31,254 bases of DNA from Schoenoplectus triqueter (GCA_964058805.1 CAXKVV010000879.1:1-31254), one strand, 5' to 3'. Positions 10,124 to 21,146 are shown, counted from the stretch's first letter. Program-made: numbers and translations. Notes: a model not told the origin generated them from the letters alone.

Positions 10124-10203
10124 TGGACGGATATTAAACTTTCAACCTTTAAGTAGAATAAATTTAGAATTTTTTTTTTCTAACCAACTGAGCTACCATC
10201 CGT
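10124..10203 (-). repeat. tRNA-like sequence (tRNA pseudogene or SINE head)
   Basis: On the minus strand the 5' end reads ACGGATGGTAGCTCAGTTGG, containing a good RNA polymerase III A box (TAGCTCAGTTGG). A weaker B-box-like GGTTGAAAGTT follows. The ends pair as a six-base acceptor stem (ACGGAT with ATCCGT), and the 3' end is followed by CCA. The anticodon arm is replaced by an A/T-rich run with no recognisable anticodon, so this is not a working tRNA. It lies in the part of copy B that copy A lacks. Confidence 0.55.
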
Positions 10204-10560
10204 TTCCCCCTCTCTCTCTTTTCAGTAAACATATACGCTTGCTGTGAAATTTTTTCTTAATGTCTAATTAAGAAATTCGAAACCAGCAACAGCTTTAATC
10301 TGTAATATGGAAGTTCCGCTGGTATCAAATTCAGATCAGAATTCCAAACAGAGTTTTCATAATTCTATTTCATGTCATAAGTTGGTTTCCAAATTAGGAG
10401 ACAATTAATTACGTGCCATGCATACAAGATAGCAGAATCGCTTCTATTCAGGACGATCAGGATAAATACAGGTTTATGGTATTTAAGATCAAGAACCCCT
10501 ACCTTACATCGGTCCCATGATCGATCGAAGCTGTCTCATCGTGCCCGGCACATGTCCAGC

Positions 10561-10660
10561 AGTACAGCACTATAGGATGGGTATCACTGTACCCAAATTC
10601 ACAGGTGCATTGGATGTGTGCTTGGAGCACATAATCACTTGCTTTGCTTATGTGCATTTG
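10561..10660 (+). repeat. Highly conserved 100-base core of the duplicated unit, copy B
   Basis: Partner of 7798-7897: four mismatches in 100 bases, no gaps. In copy B the frame through the core has an ATG at 10517 and stays open to 10867 (116 codons). It does not extend that far in copy A, so I do not call a gene. Confidence 0.6.
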
Positions 10661-10684
10661 TATGCTTATTTAGGAAAAAAGCCA

Positions 10685-10725
10685 ACCAAGCACTGGTGTT
10701 TGTACCATATATATATATGCTTGGT
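10685..10725 (+). other. Hairpin ACCAAGCA...TGCTTGGT, copy B
   Basis: Same outer 8-bp and inner 4-bp stems as 7923-7957. A TA run lengthens the spacer between ACCA and the outer right arm. Confidence 0.45.
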
Positions 10726-10920
10726 AAAAAGATGCTCACATCTTCGCACTGAATCGCTTGAACTTTCTTTCAAATCCACAGAAAGGGGGGATGAGAATCA
10801 TGATAAAGATTATGTGCTTGCCTGTGGTATAGATTCTCTGTACAAATATTGTACTTTTGGTGGGTAATAGACTCATCGTCCTTACAACTTACAATGGTTG
10901 CTTGCCTAAGGGCTTTTCAT

Positions 10921-10948
10921 CAATAAAATAAAATAAAATAAAATAAAA
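10921..10948. repeat. (AAATA)n microsatellite
   Basis: Five consecutive AAATA-type units directly after copy B. The sequence ACTTACAATGGTTGCTT occurs on both sides of it (about 10887 and 10949). Confidence 0.8.
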
Positions 10949-10959
10949 ACTTACAATGG

Positions 10960-11284
10960 TTGCTTAGTTGTGGAAGAGGTTGTGACAACAGCTGCTAAGA
11001 GATTTATATATTCTTAAATAAAACGAGTAGTACCTAGTACGATTTCTTTGGCCGAAAAAATATTATTAATTATTAGATTGAGTCATTGAGATACTCTGGT
11101 ATACATTGTGGGTTAATCACCAAATAAGTAAATAGCAGTTGCTTGGGTCAAGGCAGCATATTTACAAAATAAATTAATCAACCGATGATTAAATACATGA
11201 TAAAGTATAATTAATTGTGTTTCAGGCTTTGAGTAAAGCTAGAATATATACTTCAACTTATCAAGATAGATGGTGAGTTTTACT
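10960..11284. other. Intergenic, nothing recognised
   Basis: AT-rich, no ORF of note, no transposon ends seen. Confidence 0.5.
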
Positions 11285-11445
11285 TGAAAAATCTATTGAA
11301 GGCTTATGAGTTTATTTAAGACACAGCCAAGAGGTAAAAAATCTTTTGAAGGCTTATAATTAAATTTACAAATTTTTATTTAGTACAGAGCCGAAAGGTA
11401 AAAATATGAAGGTTTTTAATAAGTTAATTTAAGACATCCACTTTT
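11285..11445. repeat. Three imperfect tandem repeats of about 55-65 bases
   Basis: GAAGGCTTATGAGTTTATTT, GAAGGCTTATAATTAAATTT and GAAGGTTTTTAATAAGTTAA each occur near an AAGAGGTAAAAA or GAAAGGTAAAAA block. Divergence is high, so this is an old local duplication. Confidence 0.5.
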
Positions 11446-12497
11446 CATCATTTATTATCACTTAATTACACTAAATAAAATTGAGAATTAACAAATTTAA
11501 CGCACAAACACATAACTTATTAACATGTAAGCGGATCCTCAAGAAAATAAAAAAATATGTGATCAGATTTGAACGGCCTAAATTTTTATTTGAATTCCAC
11601 TCTAGCTATATATATTTTAACTCAGAGATGTACATGTACTCTTCTTTGGTATCGCAACTTGTTTGCTAGTACGGTGCATTCACATGCTTTCTCAATTCAG
11701 AGCCAGAGCTATACTCCATAGCTGTAACCTATGGGCAGCGTTTTCATGTCTGAAGTTTGAACTTGTTATTTCAACATACTTTTTATGCAATCTTTTCCTT
11801 TTTGTTATTTTAAATAAAGAGTACAGTCAACTTGATCCTTGCTAAAATTCTTCCTCAAGAAATATATTACAAGACCGTTCGGAAAGATAGTACAAGTGTG
11901 CTGTTTAGTTTTTACTGATTCTATTTACTGTTTATATATAATGCGCTTGTGGTTGTATCAAGTTTTTAAAAAAAGTTTCACGGTTTTTAATGGTGAGATA
12001 ATAGTTTTGAGTTAAAATGGTTTAAACAGGGTTATTTAACGGCTTTTAACGGTTTAAACTATTTTTTTTATTTAACATTAAATTTTTTGATGAATTTAAA
12101 ACGGAGTTTAATGGTTAAAACGAAGTATTTTAAAAGCTTAAGTCGTATACATGTATATAGATTTTTCAATTGCTCGCCTTAATAAATGGGGCTCATTTGA
12201 TTAATAAATATTGGGTCAAAGACTTGAACTTTATTAGGAAGGATATCGTCCGAATAGTACATACAACAAGGGTAATTTGCATTAATTAGTTGACTTGACT
12301 CTTTGAACCCAAATTGGATTTCGCACAATACGACTAAACTGAGGATGTTGTTTCCTCAAGATAAAGTATAGTTTGATAATTTTACAATAATGTTATATGC
12401 CATAACTTAGCCAATTATATTTGGTAAAAAAAAATTAAGTTTAGTTAATAGCACTGATACAACACCTATATTGTCCTCGGGACAAAGAAACGCCTTT
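11446..12497. other. Intergenic; includes a block of repeated AACGG / GGTTTAA motifs
   Basis: Between about 11965 and 12130, motifs such as CACGGTTTTTAATGG, AACGGCTTTTAACGG and ACGGAGTTTAATGG recur, suggesting part of a repeated-motif element without clear ends. The rest is AT-rich with only short chance frames. Confidence 0.45.
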
Positions 12498-12505
12498 CTT
12501 AGTCT

Positions 12506-13136
12506 TAGAACTGTTAATGGATAAGATAAGGTACAAATGGAATGAAGATATTTTTATATTTATATTTATTAAAGTTTTCTTTACTCATATCTTATTCATG
12601 TCTATTAAATTTTTTTTACCTATACTCTATCCTAACCCATTAAAAATTTCGGATAACGAACGGATAACAGTAGATAATGGTAAAAATAAAAATAATTCAA
12701 TGAAAAATTATATGATTTAGATAAATAAATAATATTAAATAAATATACTAATAAAGTGTAATAATAATTAACATTTTAGATATAATAAAAATCATATAAT
12801 TTTGTCATGTCAATTGTCATAAAAAATATATACTAATTACTATATATATTTATTTATATAATTTAACTATATATATATATTTTTATTAAAATATAGAATA
12901 ATTATATTTATATATATTTAACTATATATATTTATATAATTTACCCAATTGATAACGGATAATGAAAACCCCTTATGGCCTTATCCATATCCATACCCGA
13001 TAAGTTAACAAAATTTTTTTCTTAGTCATACCCACATTTGATGATCTAACAAAAATAAAATCTTACTCATACCCGTCTTATCAGGTACGATACGAGTCGG
13101 ATAAACGACCAAAAAAATGCCATTGACAGCCCTATA
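12506..13136. mobile_element. hAT-like non-autonomous element with imperfect 8-bp target duplication
   Basis: Left end TAGAACTGTTAATGG and right end, read inward, TATAGGGCTGTCAATGG form a short imperfect inverted repeat. Flanks are CTTAGTCT (12498-12505) and CTTAGTCC (13137-13144), 7 of 8 identical. Both ends carry GGATAA/TTATCC-type motifs and the middle is almost pure A/T. No transposase. Confidence 0.7.
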
Positions 13137-14515
13137 CTTAGTCCTCTCTTTTTTTTTTTTAAAAAAAATCAACACTGTTCATCTTTTCCTCAGTAAAAAA
13201 AATGTTCTTCTATCCTTATTAACACGTTTTCTCTTGTACAAATTCATGATAATTGAACTTCGGGTTGTGCTCTCTTTAGTTGTATACAAATTGAGTTGAT
13301 GATATCAACCACTGGATTAATTAGGACCTCAACTATTAAATTAATCAATCACTAGTCTAATTTGCAGCCCACATTTATACTGTATAAAGCACCCAACCAA
13401 ACATGCGCAATGCTATGCCAAGATAAGAATTAGAAATATCAAACATGACATGTTAGTTTACATATTCAAGCAAAATAGAAGAATATGCATAGACATCATT
13501 AAAGTTCAGTACTTTTATAATCAATACTCCAAGTTGAATAAATTCCCATTTATTTTGCTTATCCTTTTTTGTTTATGACTGGAAGTCACGACCCTTTTTC
13601 ATGTTGCTTCCCCTTTTTATGTTCTTTTCAGTTTTTATACCACAAGAGAGACATAGTTTAGGAGTTTTGAAAAAAAAATGGGCCACTTTGTAAGTTAATC
13701 CTACACAAAACCTCTCAACTTGCAGACAGTATATGGCAATTTGAACCTAAAAAGCTTTTAAACAATATGGACATATGACCTTTCTATATTCAGTTGGGAC
13801 AAAGTAATATTTCATTAATTTGCTTAACAAAGCAAAAAAGGATAAAGCGCAATTTCATTAATTGGAATTAATGTTCTAAATGTCAGCAATAAGGAAATGG
13901 GTCTTATATATCTTTAATTGATTTTTCTCAAAATCCAGTTATAAAAAAAAAGCGCTTTCAAAATTTTGGCTGCTCTTAATTTGAGGTCAGAAAAGGCGCA
14001 CAATATGTTGTTCACGCCTAATAAAATATAACAATGTCGTTATTTACAGTAACTCCCAGAATTAATTATTACATCATGTTCATCCCAATTACAAATGACA
14101 CTTGCAATTTGAAGGAGCTGATACACAAATATTGTTGTTGATACCGTTATCAATATAGATTTTATTATACACGTTGAAGTTATCATGTATGTTAATGATT
14201 TTTTATACAAATATATTTTGTATAGCACTGTCATTATAAAACTTAAATGAGTTATCTGCGATATTTAAGTTCAATAATTAACTTACTTGATGTATATAAT
14301 AAAGCCCGTATTGATAACCGGATCATATGTCCATAATATTTTCCTCACTTGCAATTCTAAATATGCGAATCACTAGCTAAATTATTAGCAATTTTCTGTA
14401 TATTATTGCATCCTAATATAATTGCTAATTGCTGACAAATAAAATAAATTGTTATAATTGAAATAATGAAATGTTTCTTCCTCGATCTCCATGCTATTTT
14501 TCCCAAAGAAAAGAA
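13137..14515. other. AT-rich intergenic DNA, nothing recognised
   Basis: Long A and T runs, no coding frame with convincing composition, no transposon ends. Confidence 0.6.
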
Positions 14516-14600
14516 ATGACTAACGGTTAAGTATTATTTTTTTTCCAGTTTGCCAGAGATTCATTCATAAACTTCAGGTTGTATGTTCGAAACTCAATAT
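14516..14600 (+). repeat. Weak tRNA-like / SINE-like sequence
   Basis: TGACTAACGGTTAAGTA resembles an A box, and about 55 bases further on AGGTTGTATGTTCGAAACTC resembles a T-arm and B box. No acceptor-stem pairing could be shown, so this is only a suggestion. Confidence 0.3.
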
Positions 14601-15289
14601 TTCCATTGAAAATGCTTTAAAAGCTCTAGTTCTTATCTGAAAGTACAAAATATTAAAACGTGTTTAAAATTTTGACAACTTAAATAAGTATTTAGGTTTT
14701 CCAATTCAAATAACTATGCATTCTAGAAATACATACCTGAATTTAAACAAGTATTTAAGAGTGAGATTCTAGACGACGAACATTAACCTGAATATTAATT
14801 ATTTTCTAAAAGAAATCTTTTCTGTGAGAGCATTATCTTTTCACAAGTTAATGTTCATTATTTACCTCACTAGCTAATATATAGGTCATGGACAAAAAAT
14901 GACCCTAAATTTGTAGTTGAAATAAGTTAATTATAAGCAGCTAGACTACATATTCATCTCATAATTTTATATTTTATAGAAAAAATGGAATTAATGTATC
15001 CTCCATCATGAACGACACAAAGTTAGGTCTTTAGTGACATGATCCACTCCGCAACCCCACTAATGTATAAAATAAAAGGAGATGAGCAGACTTTACGGTA
15101 CTGCACAATAAGACAGTGATATAAGAATTAGAATCTTGAAAATAACTTCGGCAAATACATTCTCACAAGAAAAATAACACCCATTCAAACTTAGGTGCAT
15201 AGACTACATATGCACCTAAAAACTTGATGGTTGACCAAGTCAAATAAAATGTTGAAAAATATTATAACTATAAATGACTAATATGAAAT
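14601..15289. other. AT-rich intergenic DNA, nothing recognised
   Basis: Contains a local direct repeat (AATTCAAATAACTATGCATT / GAATTTAAACAAGTATTTAAG type) but no gene or element ends. Confidence 0.5.
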
Positions 15290-15304
15290 ATTTGATTTTG
15301 ATCA

Positions 15305-15570
15305 TAATATGTTCAAAAATCTAAATTATCCTCTCATCAAATTCTTCATAATAAAATATTAGGGGATACAAAAATTTGGGTTTAGAATTTTCTTAAGTAT
15401 TTATTTTGGATGTTTCTAAAATGATGTAAAAAATTCAATACTTTACTCTTATTTTAGAGTTGATTTTTAAATATTCAAAATAAATATTTAGACTCTAAAC
15501 ACTTCATTTTTTTGTATCCCTAAATATATTTATATGAAGAACTTAATGGAATTATAAATTTGAAGTTAGT
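15305..15570. repeat. Diverged copy of the foldback family
   Basis: AAATTCTTCATAATAAAATA...GGGGATACAAAAATTTGGG on the left pairs with TTTTTTGTATCCCTAAATAT...ATATGAAGAACTT on the right. A centre TTTTAGAGTTGATTTTTAAA matches the foldback elements at 15755 and 18811. Outer ends are eroded. Confidence 0.6.
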
Positions 15571-15711
15571 TTAAGTTTTTAATTATTTTAATATACAATT
15601 GGGTATAACATTTAAAGTACTTGTTGAGTGCTAACTGCTAAAAGTGTTGCCAAACGCACTATCCAGAAAGTACAAACTTTGGTTCGGCGACTGTGACTAT
15701 GTTGATAACTG

Positions 15712-15714
<3 letters not shown>

Positions 15715-15748
<34 letters not shown>
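15715..15748. repeat. (TA)n microsatellite
   Basis: Uninterrupted alternating AT directly before the foldback element at 15755. Confidence 0.9.
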
Positions 15749-15750
<2 letters not shown>

Positions 15751-15754
15751 AAAT

Positions 15755-16118
15755 ACCGTGAGCTTAACTCAAAAAATATATCAAATCATCTTTAAATTTG
15801 AATTTTTCACTCTTATTAAATTCTTCATATTCAAATCTTATGGGGTACAAAATTTTAGGATATTTCGAGTTTTCTAAGTTACTATTTTCAATTTTTAAAA
15901 ATAATGTACAAACATTAAATATTTTATTATTTTTTTAGAGCCGATTTTCAAAAATTAAAAAGAGTGATTTAGAAAACTCGAAACATCCCAAATTTTTGTA
16001 CCCCGTAAGATTTCAATATAAAGAATTTAATGAGAGTGAAAAATTCAAATTTAGAAATGATTTGTTATACTTTTTGAGTTAAGCTCACGGAAGGCCTCCG
16101 TGAGCTTAAGCTCACGGT
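15755..16118. mobile_element. Long foldback element (near-palindromic MITE)
   Basis: Starts ACCGTGAGCTTAACTC and ends GAGCTTAAGCTCACGGT. Two arms of about 160-180 bases are nearly perfect inverted copies around a centre near 15935 (TTTTTTAGAGCCGATTTTC). The right end carries an extra small palindrome, GCTCACGGA-AGGCC-TCCGTGAGC, at 16083-16105. No coding capacity. It sits between a TA run and a CT/TA run, so a target duplication cannot be judged. Confidence 0.75.
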
Positions 16119-16122
16119 ATAT

Positions 16123-16125
16123 CCA

Positions 16126-16160
<35 letters not shown>
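16123..16160. repeat. (CT)n(TA)n microsatellite
   Basis: CT repeats turn into TA repeats, immediately before the Helitron copy at 16155. Confidence 0.85.
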
Positions 16161-16622
16161 CTATTATATGAAGCATCTAAGAATTAGATGGTCTATTTTT
16201 TATCATGATAATTTTTTATTATATCAATTTTATCCCTTAATTAGATGGCTAATATTTGTTTTTGATTGATCGAACGTATGTGATCGTGTCCATTGATCCC
16301 CTCTTTCTCTCCATTTCTTTCCCTTAAATACTATTATTTCCATATTATTATTATTTTTTAATTTAGAAACCTTGTGCATATTTGGTAAGAAATTAATGGT
16401 GATAATATATGTTAGAATAATTTATTTTTCTTGCCATAAAAATCATGAATCATTAACTCATATTGTGTAAAAATCTCATCCAAGATTAAATATAGTCTTT
16501 ATTATAGGTTTTCTCTATAATTTGGTGAATTTATAATTTAATATTAAATAAATATGAATTTTTTTATAATGTTTTAATATTTAAATAAAAGAGTCTGCTG
16601 CAACGCGCGGGTATATAGCTAG
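16155..16622 (+). mobile_element. Non-autonomous Helitron, third copy of the 5.5-6.5 kb family
   Basis: Nearly identical to 6033-6497. Ends with the hairpin region TCTGCTGCAACGCGCGGG and CTAG at 16619-16622, followed by T. The 5' terminal TC appears mutated (TATATACTATTATATG) because it merges with the TA run into which the element inserted. Confidence 0.8.
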
Positions 16623-16639
16623 TATATATATATATATAT

Positions 16640-16797
16640 ATTATTTTTAGAGTCCATATTCAAAAATTAAAAAAATATGACTTAAAAAGCTCAAAACACT
16701 CTAAATTTTTGCATCACACAAGATTTTCATATAAAGAATTTAATGAGTATGATAAATTAAAATTTAGAGATGATTTGATATACTTTTTGAGTTAACC
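16640..16797. repeat. Right half of a foldback element
   Basis: From TTTTTAGAGTCCATATTCAA to GATATACTTTTTGAGTTAA it matches the right arm of the element at 15755 (15930-16082). The left arm is missing: upstream there is only the TA run that flanks the Helitron. Confidence 0.7.
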
Positions 16798-17771
16798 TTC
16801 CTCCTTGAATATTTTTTTTAAAATATAAAATTTGATTTTCAAGTATATTTTAATATGAGAACACTTTGAATTATTGGATTGATATTTTAAATTCAAAAAT
16901 ACAATATGACATGAAGTACAGATTTTTTTTAATACTTTATGATTTACCATAGCATAACTCTCCATCATTAACTCTATCAATATATTGTATATACTACTGC
17001 ATATGCATCAACATATTATTGAGTTACACATTGAAAAGGTCATTTTAAAACTTTGGATTTATGCTGGTAGATTGCTCTCCCATTACCTAGCCAACTCAAT
17101 ATGGGAAACTATTTACCAAAGTATTGTACAAGATTAAGGTGTGTACTATTTAATTAAGGTAATTAATCCGTGTGCTCGATCCGAAAGGCCGCTTTCAATC
17201 AAGGAAGGCCAAATTGGTTTTTTCATTTGAGAAACTTCTCTTTTAAACGAGCAGTTTATATGATCAATATGAACACTTGTATTATATACATATTTATATT
17301 TGTTCTAAAAATGTATATGCAGCCAAAATTTTGCAATTAGTACTGAACGCCTTTTGAGATCAGAAAGGACTTGCCTGATGGAATTTCTCCCTGAAGGTGC
17401 ATATTGTTAAAGAAGAACAAAAAAAATTGATAACCGCACAAATATATAATCTAAATAACGCAATAAAATGTAGAAAAAAATTGCACCCACTCATTGTGTC
17501 TATTCATTCTCCAATACAATGACGTTCCATTTAGTGAAGATTGAAGAATATTATATTCAAATAATAGAGGTAACACTGCACAATATAATTCTAGCTGGAT
17601 TGACAATTCAGTTTGGTCCATAAGTTAGCTCTTAGTTATATTAAATTAAAACAGGGACTTATATGCATGCATTACGTTTCTATTGTCTTTATATTTGAAA
17701 AAAAAAAAGAGAACGTACGATATATATTATTACTTCGAAACGTATATTATAAACTATGAAGCTATGATGTT
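16798..17771. other. Intergenic, nothing recognised
   Basis: AT-rich unique sequence. No ORF, RNA or element ends were supported. Confidence 0.6.
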
Positions 17772-18325
17772 TAAAATTCATTATATAAATATCATTTCAT
17801 CAAATTGATCCTTAAAGTTTTAAAATTTTTAATTTGATACTTAAAGTTTACTTTATTATCAAATTGATCCTTAAAATTTCGAAGGCACCATTTTAGTCCT
17901 CAAAGTTTTTAGTTTATACAAAGTTGATCCTATATTCAAAATTCATTCAAAAATGATATTCTCATTTGTCATAACATTATTTTTTAGTATTGAAACTAGT
18001 ATGAATGTAGTAATAAAAATACTAATTTCAATGTTTCTATTATTAATAATTAATTAATAATAATCTTAAATATTTTTCATAAACATTATACAATATATTA
18101 TATAGAATGGATGTGATTGTGGATATTCATTGTTTTAGCATTAATAATGATAGGACTAATTTGTTAAAAATAAAATAATTTACGGACTAAAATGAATAAA
18201 TGATGTATTTAAAACTTTAAGGACCAATATGATAACAAAGTGATATTTTAAGAATTAAATTAATCTAAAACATTAAGGATTAATTGATAAAAGGGTAATG
18301 CTTTAGGGATCATATAATTTACTCA
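17772..18325 (-). mobile_element. Long-TIR non-autonomous element, copy 1 (left end eroded)
   Basis: The right end, read inward, is TGAGTAAATTATATGATCCC. Both arms repeat CAAATTGATCCTTAAAGTTT-type motifs. The centre (GATATTCTCATTTGTCATAA...ACTAGTATGAATGTAGTAAT) matches the reverse complement of the centre of the element at 24595-25347, so the two copies face opposite ways. No coding frame. Confidence 0.65.
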
Positions 18326-18720
18326 TAAAGTTTATTTAATAGGCATTATGAGCTCAGAAAATGAAATTAAGGTAACAATGTCGAAATTTTTTTAGGGTAA
18401 ACTTTGTTCTTAAAATTTTGTTATCTCCATAAAAAAAACAATTCAAATGCATTATTTATATTAAAGTACCATACATAATTATATTGATCGTATCAAATAC
18501 ACGATCCCAATTTGTTATAATTTGACTTTCAAAAGCCATGTTGTTATCAATCAAAAGGGAAGGTGTAGAATTTTTAATTATTACCAAATTTTGCACTAAA
18601 ATATTTTTTAGAGAATGCATAATGATATTTAAAACATTTGCGCAAATTTTTTGTTCATGTTAGATATGGTATGTTTAGGAGTATGGGAATTTTTTTTTAA
18701 AATTTGAAGTTATATCTTTT

Positions 18721-18724
<4 letters not shown>
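18326..18724. other. AT-rich intergenic, nothing recognised
   Basis: No features beyond A/T runs. Confidence 0.5.

Positions 18725-18803
<79 letters not shown>
18725..18803. repeat. Compound (TA)n(GA)n microsatellite
   Basis: About 28 bases of TA followed by about 51 bases of uninterrupted GA, just before a foldback element. Confidence 0.95.
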
Positions 18804-18804
<1 letters not shown>

Positions 18805-18810
18805 AAATCT

Positions 18811-19195
18811 ACGGTATTCTTAAGTTTACGAAAGACCTCCGAGAACTAAGCTCAAAAAGTATATCAAATTATCTCTAAATTTTGATTTTCCACTCTCATT
18901 AAATTTCTCATATTGAAATCTTACGGGGTACAAAAATTTGGGATGTTTAGAGTTTTCTAAATCACTCTTTTTAATTTTTAAAAATAATGTATAAATATTG
19001 AATATTTTTTTATTATTTTTAGAGCTGATTTTCAAAAATTAAAAAAGAGTGATTTAGAAAACTCGAAATATCCTAATTTTTTTTATCCCAAAAAATTTTA
19101 ATATGAAGAATTTAATGAGAGTGAAAAATCAAAATTTAAAAATAATTTGATATATATTTTTTGAACTAAGTTTACTGAGATCTTTCGTAAGCACT
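18811..19195. mobile_element. Long foldback element, second full copy
   Basis: The left part, GGTATTCTTAAGTTTACGAA...AACTAAGCTCAAAAAGTATA, the centre TTTTTAGAGCTGATTTTC, and the right arm to TTTTTGAACTAAGTTTACTG match the element at 15755. More diverged between arms, so older. It ends next to the U-box exon fragment. Confidence 0.7.
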
Positions 19196-19230
19196 AGATC
19201 AGCAGCCTAATTACTAATATATCTTGATAG

Positions 19231-19352
19231 ATAAAACCTCGGATACTAATGATCAAGAAGGATAACATTGTCGAAGGGCTGGTCTCTCTCATTTCTCAGC
19301 ACAGTGTTACTGAGCTTGTCATGGGAGCAGCAGCTGACAAGAATTATTCAAA
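19231..19352 (+). pseudogene. Isolated exon fragment of a U-box / receptor-like kinase with a USP domain (PUB type)
   Basis: The frame reads ILMIKKDNIVEGLVSLISQH then SVTELVMGAAADKNYSK. It ends at a good splice donor (TCAAA|GTATGT at 19352/19353). LVMGAAADK-YSK is a hallmark of the N-terminal universal-stress-protein-like domain of plant U-box kinases, which join ubiquitin ligation to kinase signalling. The exon is cut on its left: a TAG lies in frame at 19228-19230 and the foldback element ends at about 19195. No further exon (the usual RKM..LKSKKA continuation, kinase or U-box) was found in the next kilobase. I infer a broken gene copy or a captured exon rather than a working gene. Confidence 0.7.
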
Positions 19353-20330
19353 GTATGTATGATCCTTTAGATGCTTCCTTTTCATTTTATTGTCCACTTT
19401 GACAGTCATGCTTGTTCAACTTAACTATAGAGATGTACGAATCATCATTCTAAAACTTGCTGTGGCAATAGACCCACATCCCTGAAAATTACTTATCAAC
19501 TATGTATAATCTGGATGCATAAACTAATTAAATTGCTTGGAAAAAAAGCTTACTATTTATAGTTTCAGACTTTCAGTTCAATAATTAAATATATTTATTT
19601 ATCTGAGCACTGTCATTCAATCTGGTTGATGTGGTTGCAGTTCAGTATTTTTTTTTTCTTATTTGAGTTTATCAGAGATATCAGAACTATAAATATTGAT
19701 GTCAAGCTGACAAGCATGTTATTTGTTTCAATATAAGAGGGAGGTAGTTCAGTACTATATGTTAGTAGGTGATATTTATGAGTGAAATATATAAACCAGC
19801 TGTATCTGAAGCATTGTACAACAACATTAATGTATAATCTACTGTTACAAGACCAAGCGCAACAATAAAACCTAAACCAAGAGCAATCTGAAGAGATAAT
19901 TGATTGACTGAACCAACAAAGAATCCAAAACTATGTGTCCTCATGTGCTTGTTTAAGTAGGCTTTATATTAAAGTTGCTCTGGTCTACATGCTTTACTCG
20001 ATTGGTTACTAATGTTTCGCAGGTTTTATTATGTTTGCCTCTAAATGTATCTAAATTTCACTGCTTAATCTATTTGACCAAAGTTATTTTTTCTACTGTT
20101 TGTGGTGCTGGTGTTTTTGTTTTAGTCAGCACATTGCAGTACTTTATGTATGCTTTGTCAGTAAATGAAAGAATTTGGTGCAAAAAAAAGTTTAGAAGAA
20201 GAGTGATACTTAATTATGTATTTTGTTATCTAATAATAGCGGTAGATCTGGAATGATTGAATCCTATCTTACATGTAGACCAAAATACCCTTCATAGTTC
20301 ATTGTGCTGATTTTTCAGAAACTGACAGTG
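19353..20330. other. Balanced-composition DNA after the U-box exon, possibly its old intron; no exon found
   Basis: Less A/T-extreme than its surroundings, as expected of decayed gene territory. A minus-strand open stretch at 19762-19944 is hydrophobic but not recognisable. Confidence 0.4.
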
Positions 20331-20945
20331 ATCTTTTTTGAAATTTTCATTCATTTATTGATCATAATATGTTAATTCAGAGTTAGATACATGAGATACA
20401 CATATGAATAAGTATTCCTACCAAGTTTTATATTTTTTCCGTCATTTCTAAACTGATTATAGGTTGTGACAGCGACCAGCAAATTGACAACAATTTTTTT
20501 TTTTGCATTTTATTTACTTTTCTGTATATAACAGTTATGTTCAAAATTAAAAAAATATAATACACAAATAATAAACATCTTTACAAAATGAAAAATTATA
20601 AAAACCAGCATTATGCTAAGCTCCAAATAGCATTTGATTATTGAGGTGATAGTTTTTTAATTAGAAAATCATAAAAATAGTTCATTGTAAAATAAGAATT
20701 TTAAAAATATGTTATTATAAAAATGAAGATGTAGCGGATTGTTAGATAAATATTGTATAAATAGCATTTTAAAAATTAAAACGGTTAAAAAAATAGTACA
20801 TCATACCATGTAGAAGAATACTTTTAGTTTATAATTTTCAAGAGTCACGAGTATCAGTGAAACAAAAACAACACACAACAGTTTTAAAACTGTCACATTG
20901 GATTTAATTGAATTGAACTTAATATGTCAGTTTACTTGTTGAAAT
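20331..20945. other. AT-rich intergenic, nothing recognised
   Basis: No ORF or element ends. Confidence 0.5.
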
Positions 20946-21146
20946 CGGGTCGGGTCGGATCAATTTACATATTGTGTTTTTTTTCAGATATTTGATGGAT
21001 TTTGATTGGATTGAAAATCATTTTATCTTGTATCGGGTCGGATCGAGTCGGGTTCAGATCAAGTCAGATCAGTTTGATTTTTTTTTAAAATCAAACCAGG
21101 ACAGATTTGAATTCGAACGGGTCAGATCGAATTCTGCCACCTCTAC
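20946..21146. repeat. Fragment of a repeated-motif element (GGGTCGGATC motifs)
   Basis: Contains CGGGTCGGGTCGGATC, CGGGTCGGATCGAGTCGGG, AAGTCAGATCAG and GGGTCAGATCG. The right end, read inward, begins TAGAGGTGGCAGAATTCG, a terminus common in plant hAT-type MITEs. The left terminus is missing. Confidence 0.55.

Larger units (their letters stand above)
9731..10880 (+). repeat. Duplicated unit, copy B
   Basis: Second copy of the unit at 5484-8110. At 9775-9795 it runs without interruption from ATATAATTAAATTA into TTAATAAC, exactly where copy A holds the Helitron pair. Copy B carries its own extra piece at 10085-10225, including the tRNA-like sequence. It ends in the AATAGACTCATC block near 10867-10878. 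Confidence 0.8.

Noticed and set aside
5484..10880. The two direct repeats as LTRs of a retrotransposon
   Set aside because: No TG...CA ends, no primer-binding site or polypurine tract, no gag/pol between them, and unequal internal insertions. Segmental duplication fits better.
12840..12940. TA-rich stretch as a promoter or replication origin
   Set aside because: It is the A/T-only centre of the hAT-like element at 12506-13136.
19762..19944. Hydrophobic minus-strand frame resembling a membrane protein
   Set aside because: Only 60 codons, no recognisable family, no flanking exons with splice sites; could be chance in T-rich DNA.
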